From assembly GCA_027924645.1 (NCBI GenBank), contig BSBN01000293.1, positions 7,340,501 to 7,404,500 of the forward strand: a DNA stretch of 64,000 nt, written 5' to 3'. The translations under genes and the position numbers were made by a program. The notes under the pieces were generated by a model. The model saw only the letters and a list, made by a program, of their open reading frames with translations, made no database searches and was not told the origin of the DNA. Positions 57,247 through 64,000 of the stretch are shown here, in pieces (the first letter of the stretch is position 1; the number at the start of each line of letters is the position of its first letter). The DNA comes from Cunninghamia lanceolata (Eukaryota; Streptophyta; Pinopsida; Cupressales; Cupressaceae).

Positions 57247-60200
57247 TGTAAGGCCACATATAAGCCCACTTGAACTTTTTGTAGTTATATTGTCTATGAT
57301 GGGACCTTATCATTTATATTGTGTAGTTGGCCTAGGCAATTGCTATTTGATCTATGATTATCGATTATATTTTTTTATGGAATCAACATCTAGTTTTAGG
57401 AATTCATAACAATCGAAAACTACTCACTTATATGTCTTAAGCTACCTATATGGTAATTGGATTCTCCAGATAACCACCTACTCCTTCTTCTATATAAAAT
57501 TGATATAGCTTTTAACATAGATTCCTATGGTATTATGTCATTAGCCTCTACCCTTACCTATACTACATGCTGAGATAAATATTTTTACTTTAATAGCAAC
57601 TAATCCTCGCATCCTCAATGTTATATTGTGTTTATCCTATGGATATAATTGTTGTCTCAATTATGGTGTTTTGAGTTAATCATAAATAAACTTTTCATCC
57701 ATATGCCATCCTTCTAACTCTCGGTACATTGATAAATTAGTTAAGAACTAGGGGTACTACTGTTGCTTTCTCTTATGGTGAAGATAAGGGATTCTATGCC
57801 CCTTAATGAATTGTTGTATGAAGCACATTCCTTTATAAGCATACGTATTCATAATATGTTTCTATGATGATAAGTTAGGAAGAAGTGGTATATGTAATCA
57901 CATGTCTTGACTACCATGAAATGGATTTGAGATCATCTTGTGTTGTTATGAGACTTACTACACCATTATTCTCACCATGTTGGAATTATCAAGAAGGCTT
58001 CGTATTATCTGTGTTAGCATTAGTTTAGTTTGTGGCCTTTGATATACTCTTCAGATGCATAATGATTGTTTATACATATATGCAGTGTGATTAACTATTT
58101 TTATGATGTGGAATAGGTGATGGCCAAATACTATCTGGTTTCGGTATATTGAGTAGAGATTTACTTTATGATGAGATGTTATGATTCAATATTTAAATTA
58201 TGATCTTACATTCTGAAATAGTTATTTTCTATAGATAAACTTAATAGAGAGGTTATTATTGATGAATTAGTTGATGTCGATTATTGTTACTTTGCCTATG
58301 ATATTGTGACAATAATTGACATTGAAAACAAGTGTGCAAGTATTTGCTAGCCAGAGGACACGGGGAAAACATATGGGGACCCTACTATGAATAACTAGTT
58401 AAACTAACCTAGTCTATTTGGAGAGACTCAAGTCCCTTGTGTTGTGAAATGTGTTGTCATATGTTGTGTTTTGTCCCTTGTGTCATTTTGTGTGTTTCAT
58501 CGTATGTTATGGGTTGTCCATGTATTGTATCATGTATTGCTATGTGCTGAGTAACTGAAGTTAAATACATTTATTTTAGCTTCCTATAAAAAAAGAGTGT
58601 AAGATAAATCAAAAGACACTTAAATCATAAAAAAATTAAATTCTTCACCTAGGACTATGGTCTAGGTACATTTTGGAGAGAAAAATTAACAAAGAATCAA
58701 GTTTTGAAAATCCTTAATTTTAACCCTAAAAAGGGTGATGAAAATCAGGGGGGCTGATGAATCATCAAGAGGTTGTGTTGTGTAAGGATTTGGAAGGGAG
58801 AATTAGAACCTTAGTAAGAGAAGAGCAATTGTCTCTATCAAAGGGACAAGTGTTTTAATCTCGATAAGAGAGGTGTTTGGAAAAGTATTCTTTATCCTCT
58901 TTTTTAGAAAGGATGTTTTCTCTCATGCTTTTGGGTCACACCTTCTGGCGCAATTGGTTTTTACCATCTACTATTGCCTAGTTTTACCCATCTACTGTAA
59001 TTTTGGGGCAGAGAACTCTTGACTGTAATTATCCAGCTGCTGTAAATTATGTATTATCTTTGGCTGTAAATTATGTATGATCTTTGTTTGTAAATTATCC
59101 ATCTTCTGGGCAATTTTGGAAAGAGAAATCTGAAGAAAGGGAGGTTAATTGTGGATCTAGAACTGTCACCCTCAAATGTTGTGCAAGTGTCCAGGGAGAC
59201 ACTATTCTTAAACCTATACTATGAAATTATGAGGTAATATAATTTTATGAAACTTGAAGCTTTAGTGTTGTTTATTGTTTAGATTTTATGCTAGAAATAA
59301 ATTAAAATTGTGGTTTGATTGTGAGTATGGTGTCATGAAATGACTTTTCTCCCATTTATGTTGCTAGGGTATTGAGTATATGTTGTGTTTTGTATTGTTC
59401 TTGGTGAGTCTGGGGTCTATCCTCTCTTCCCCTTAACAAAGGAATTCAGAGGAATTCTTATAGTGAAAATTTGCATGTGTTGTGTGCTATGAAAACTAAT
59501 GTGTAGTGATGGGTGTAAATGTGGAGTCATTGTGTTAAATGAAACTAGGTAACTAGGATTTGTGTAATTATGATGTGTTTTCTCCCTGGGCCTCATGTCT
59601 TTTCCCCAAGCTTGGGGGTGGACAATTGCTATCCTAGGCTGGGAGGTGAGCCTCCACTGGCTATGCATAGATTTCTAGTTTATATTGCAGGATTTTGTAG
59701 ACCAAGGGTGAAGAATTAATTTAAAAATCATTCTTATATGTGGAGCCCAAAGAAGATTATGTTTTATTCAGAATGGGATTGAAGTGACTTCAAACATTAT
59801 GAAAAGGAAACTTAAGTGCTATTAAATAAACAATTGAATTTGGTCATATAATTAATATTCTCTAGAGTAACATATATGGTTTGATGTATTTCTATAAACT
59901 ATTAATGCAAGATTTAGATTACTGTGCATGCTTTTGACAGAAAAGAGAATAAAGTCCATCATATCTTGATCAAATTTCATAGGAGGGATAAAACATACCA
60001 TTTAAATATTATTTTCTTATATGCTGGAATAAAATGTTTCAAAGAAAGTGACTACTATAGGAAAAGAATTATATTCAGTATGGCTAGCTAGTCTGTCTAA
60101 GCTTCCTTCTTGCAAATCAGAAGCCTAAACTTCATCTCTAATTTATTAACATGTTTATGCATATTAGAGAAACAATTAGCATCATACATGTTAGATGAAC

Positions 60201-62086
60201 TATGAACATTGATATATTCTTCTACCTTTTTGGACTTCCTAAATACATTAATCGTTAACCTTCTTCTGCTCTTGTTATTCTGACATTGCTATCATTAAAT
60301 CTCTTCACAATATGAAGACTGTCAGCCATTTATAGAAAATTTGCTCCTAGTGTGGAACATATTTCTAATGTGTTTTCTAATCAGCTAGAGAATGATACTC
60401 TACTCTTATGCAGTACCGCAATGAAAATAAGATGCAAAGAAATGAGGAACAACACGGCCTATATGTTGATAAACAATGAATAAACAACACTTTCAAGTGG
60501 GCATTAAAATGAACTTTTCTTGCTCACCATAGCAGAATATAGTTTTTTTCTGTTCTTTCCCCTTGGGTCATTTAGACAATCATTTATCAAAATTTAACTT
60601 TGCATGCATTTAACATTTATACCTATGTGCTAGTTTGCATAGAATGTAGAATGTTCTACCATCTTCTCATTTAATAAATCTAAGTTTATTCTCCCTCTTC
60701 CCTGCACTTAGACATTATTGCACTAGCAAGGCGAGAAATGAGGAAGCAACTTTTAGTAAAACTTTGCTTATAGGATTGTGTACCTTATAAGCAAACATCA
60801 AAATGGGAAAGCACCTCATAACAATTGAAAAGAGGGTAAGTGGGGAACTCGTAGTCATAAGTTCTTCTCTCAAGTCTTCATGGTTGAGTGCTTTTGGGTC
60901 CCAAAGTATAGTATTCAACGAGCACCCATTAAATCCTACAATCTTGTGCCGCAAATGTCATATTCAAATAAATCTATGATGAACCATTGGACCATAAATT
61001 GTGTTACAGAAGGATGGCTCAAATGCCACACTACAACCACCACTAAACAAAAGAAAATAAACACAAAACCTAAAGAATGTTAAATGTTTTAGGAAGAATA
61101 ATAGCAGGAACCTAATCAAAAGTTATGAATTTAGAAAAATCTAAAAAGATTTTAGTAGAGGTGCAACTCTACAAGGAGGTCATGGCCTCCATGCCCTTAA
61201 AGGGATGTACCTCTGTGGGAAGAGCCACCATTAGTGGCTTCTCTAACCACTTCATAAACAGAAACAATGCAAAAAAAAGGAATATCAAACTCGACTTAGA
61301 GGAGTTCGTGGGGAAAGCACATGATGACCTAGTTGAGCTTCCCAGGTGCTCAACCAAGAAACAACTTTGGCATCCTGAGTCCTGCACAATAGAAGAAGAA
61401 ACATAGAAATCAAATAGGATGATAAAAAAATTCCAGGCGGCTAGAAGAATAAGATAACAGAGTGAGAAATGAGATTTTAAGGCACACTTTAGTGTTAGAG
61501 TTAGGGATTTCCTTGAGAAAGGAAGGAAAAAATATGTTTGAGCCTTATAGCTATATTTTTTTGTCTTATTCACTCCTTTACAAGGATTAGGGCTCGATTT
61601 GGATTAATTATATTTTGCTTCTAGTATGGTTCCCTCTCTCCTGTCATATCTACTAATTGAATCAGCATTTTAGTTTTGTGTTGTCTAGTATCATCTAATA
61701 TATGATTTAAGAGTAGTTAATATATTAACCACCCATTAAAGATCAATGTCATCTTTTATATTACTTTTTCTTCCTTTGTTTATGCAATTAGTGAGTTTCA
61801 TAAAAGGGACTCACCCTCATATAGCTCTTGAATATGTCTCTTTTATTTAAGGTGTTAATCTTACTTTATTATCTCTTTTACTAGCTTTGCTTATGCTACC
61901 TACCTAGGTTATAAGCACACAAAAAAATAATGGGTGTTATTTGTCCATAGAATGGAATATACCAAAGTGTCTTGCTTTCTTGTTGAGTATAGTGTTATTG
62001 TAACCCCTTAAGGTTTCTTTAAAAAAATATTATGTATTTTCGTCATTACACTTATGGCTCATGAGTATGTAGTCAGGGGCATTACA
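57247..62086 (+). repeat. 3' LTR of the LARD-like element (4840 bp)
   Basis: Collinear with 32347-37203 from TGTAAGG to ATTACA. It includes the open patch at 61125-61406 that matches 36211-36471. The differences seen are mostly transitions plus small indels. Confidence 0.92.
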
Positions 62087-62880
62087 TAATCTAATTGTTG
62101 ATTTATCAATCATCTTTTGTTAGGGGAGTTAATACCCCTAACATTCCAAGATAATATCCTTATTGCTCTTGAAGAGAGAGACATACTTTCCTTGGCCTTA
62201 GATTTTTATCTAGAGTTGTTTGCATACCTACTACAATTTCTTCTTGGATTTTCTTATTTTAAGCTTTCCTACTCCTAGTAGTTAGAGGAGAAACTAAACT
62301 TGGTTTCTGAGAGAATTCCATTTGAGAAATAGCCCTTATATAGGTGAAATCATAATCTTCATTTTCAGTCATTATGTCATCTTCTATATCCTCTATAATA
62401 TCATTACCCAATTTTTTAACAATATCATTGACTGAGAGACACATTGACTCTTCATCTAGAGAATTATTTTCAATCTAGTTCTCCTAGTCACAGATAGCTA
62501 AGATTTGTTTCTCTTCAAGGTTCTCAAGGGTTTTACTCTTCTCAGATAAAGGATCAACTATATCAGGAAGAATTTCTTCTATTATTAAGTCTTCCCCAAT
62601 CTTTTGCATCTCTGCTACAACCTTGGGAGTTACAAACCCAGAATCAACATTTTCCATATTATGACAAATAGGAAGTGAAGACAAAACAAACTAAGGATCT
62701 TCTTCAATGTGATTTATGTTGGGAGATAAACCGCTTGGTGATTTTAGATTCTCACAAGCCAAATGAGGAGAGTATAAAGGGGAACAATTGGCACAATTTT
62801 GAGAGTAATGTCTAAATCTAAAACATGAAGAACAAAAAGACTCTGATTCTTTAGAAACAATTTTTTGCTTCCAAATTATA
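62087..62880 (-). pseudogene. LINE (L1-type) 5' region: zinc knuckle and start of endonuclease
   Basis: Minus strand from about 62880: SESFCSSCFRFRHYSQNC, a perfect CCHC knuckle (62792-62834). An acidic stretch follows (EEILPDIVDPLSEKSKTLEN, 62515-62580; NDIIEDIEDDIMTENEDYDF, 62360-62420). Then RAIRILSWNVRGINSPNK (about 62125-62175), the N-terminal endonuclease motif with its catalytic Asn, and a stop. The endonuclease continues at 32346-31644, so the 29.7-kb LARD-like block is inserted in this domain. Stops at about 62476 and 62260 show decay. Confidence 0.87.
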
Positions 62881-63522
62881 TTTGTATTTATTAGATAGTT
62901 GTATATTTTATAGTTGACTAATTTCTTATTTTGTGGATTATTTAAGTGACATGAATTTAAGTTTATTTATCTATGTAGTCTATAACTCTCTATTTCCTTC
63001 ATAAATTTATTCCAAATCAAATTTTAGGTCAAAAATTTTTACATCAATTTGATTTGATTGTAAATTGAGTTTAAAGACTATTAAAATAATGATAGATGCC
63101 TACTTAGATTAGATATTAAACTAGGTTTATTTATTTGTTTGTTTTGAACTCTTAAAATTTGTTTGTCAAGTTGCTTTAATGTGATGACGAATTATCACTT
63201 CCTCTTAGGAAGCTTAGACAGAAAATACTCATGAGTGTTTTCTTCCCTTTGTGATGCCATGCATAATAATGTCAACACCTTGTTAGATTATCTTCACTTT
63301 TATAGGGAATTGTGAATGGGTTCCATCACACCTACTTTGTTATTATTTCTCATTACCTTGAGTGGCATGTTCTCATTCTATTACATGTGCAATAATATCG
63401 AGTGTACATATTCACTAATGCAAGTAGTGTACCCCTTAGTATCTAAGTGTTGTAAACAAAAAAATTTAGTTGCATTGTGTTGATGCCTATTTGTACATGT
63501 ATGTATGGGTGGGCATGATATT
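62881..63522 (+). repeat. Probable end of another LTR (left boundary unknown)
   Basis: Called only because a primer-binding site follows at 63523. The sequence just before (gtgggcatga) would be the LTR end. I could not find the LTR start or a second copy, so the extent is approximate; the LINE may continue into the first part. Confidence 0.4.
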
Positions 63523-63560
63523 TGGTATCAAAGCCAAGTTTGCAAACACTAGGAGCTTTG
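63523..63560 (+). other. Primer-binding site and leader of a further LTR element (iMet type)
   Basis: tggtatcaaagccaagtttg, then aaacactaggagctttga. The LARD-like leader at 37206 reads gatatcagagccaggtttgc, then aatactaggagctctgg. The likeness extends past the primer site into the leader, so the two elements are relatives. Confidence 0.7.
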
Positions 63561-64000
63561 AGAATTTTCTTGGGTCATGTTTTCATATGTGTTATTCTGT
63601 AAACGTAGTTGCATGATGATTCTGATAATAAGTATTGAAGTGTATAGTTCATAAAAAGTATCCTTATTATCAAAAGTTGCAATATGTTTGTTTGATGGTT
63701 TCACTTAATGTGAAAATTTTCAGCATTTAGAAAGTTGAGTTTTGTTGTAACAAGTACTAATGTTGATCCATTTGAATGTGAAATTTAAATAATGCTTGTT
63801 CAGTCCACCTTTCATTCATGCATTCAATTCAATAGTAGAATGGTGAAGTGTAAGAAAGAATAAAATTTAAATAGCTAGGGAAATATGTTACGATCTATAC
63901 TTTTTTTAATAGATATAAACTTCCTTTTATTTAATTGAATTCTTGTATTAGTGTTTGAAGTTGATTTTTCTATTAGAACAAGGTTATTACCTAGTGACTA
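63561..64000 (+). other. Internal DNA of the last element, no coding seen
   Basis: AT-rich with stops in all frames. Too short a stretch to say whether the element is coding or LARD-like. Confidence 0.4.

Larger units (their letters stand above)
32347..62086 (+). mobile_element. LARD-like giant-LTR retrotransposon, host of the nested block
   Basis: Two direct repeats of about 4.85 kb (32347-37203 and 57247-62086) have TGTAA...TTACA ends. The left one is followed by an iMet-type primer-binding site and the right one preceded by a polypurine tract. Flanking 5-mers gaatc and taatc match at 4 of 5 and sit in the LINE endonuclease frame. Removing the nested copia block and the solo LTR leaves about 13.9 kb, with only about 4.2 kb internal and no gag or pol motif. 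That is the LARD design: long LTRs, conserved priming sites, no proteins, dependent on a partner. The hand-seen LTR difference is about 10% in the first 200 bases, so the insertion is old. Confidence 0.88.

Overview
The window is non-genic plant DNA made almost entirely of transposable elements and simple or tandem repeats. I see no intact host gene, no rRNA or tRNA gene, no CRISPR array and no bacterial signal. Plant LTR-retrotransposon marks are plentiful: initiator-Met primer-binding sites, Ty3/gypsy chromovirus, Ty1/copia and L1-type LINE domains, LTRs several kb long, and heavy C-to-T decay. This suggests a seed plant with a large, TE-rich genome, possibly a gymnosperm. That last step is inference; the sequence does not settle it.

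Layout. (1) 1-13180: T-rich tandem arrays whose units share the block gcagaaaaaatgagtgctc. They are interrupted by a small terminal-inverted-repeat element (1998-2846), other AT-rich tandem repeats (3.2-4.9 kb), and a 5.5-kb insertion (6948-12465) with LTR-like ends and a near-perfect 5-bp target duplication. (2) 13181-18240: AT-rich DNA with no clear features, then a decayed minus-strand Lys/Glu-rich coding region of unknown origin (15.8-17.8 kb). (3) 18240-31643: an old minus-strand Ty3/gypsy element (element B: 5' LTR, gag, protease, start of RT). Its protease region is split by a young minus-strand chromovirus (22647-27976). That chromovirus has a 2.5-kb inverted pol copy at its 3' end and a 325-bp duplication of the flanking DNA. 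(4) 31644-62880: a minus-strand LINE whose endonuclease domain is split by a 29.7-kb block. The block is a large non-coding LTR element (LARD-like, 4.85-kb LTRs, 32347-62086). Inside it lie a solo LTR (56494-57205) and a minus-strand Ty1/copia element (39873-55019). The copia 5' LTR is itself interrupted by a gag-only element with 3.5-kb LTRs (44906-54847). (5) 62881-64000: probably the 5' LTR end and primer-binding site of one more plus-strand element.

The order of events can be read from the nesting: LINE first, then the LARD-like element, then copia, then the gag-only element; and LINE, then element B, then the chromovirus. LTR-to-LTR divergence, judged by eye over short stretches, agrees: roughly 10% for the LARD-like element and for copia, somewhat less for the gag-only element, and 1-2% for the chromovirus. 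The chromovirus is the only element with a nearly intact polyprotein; one CGA-to-TGA change interrupts it. The two most unusual observations are its inverted duplication with the 325-bp flanking duplication, and the two non-autonomous giant-LTR elements caught in the same nest.
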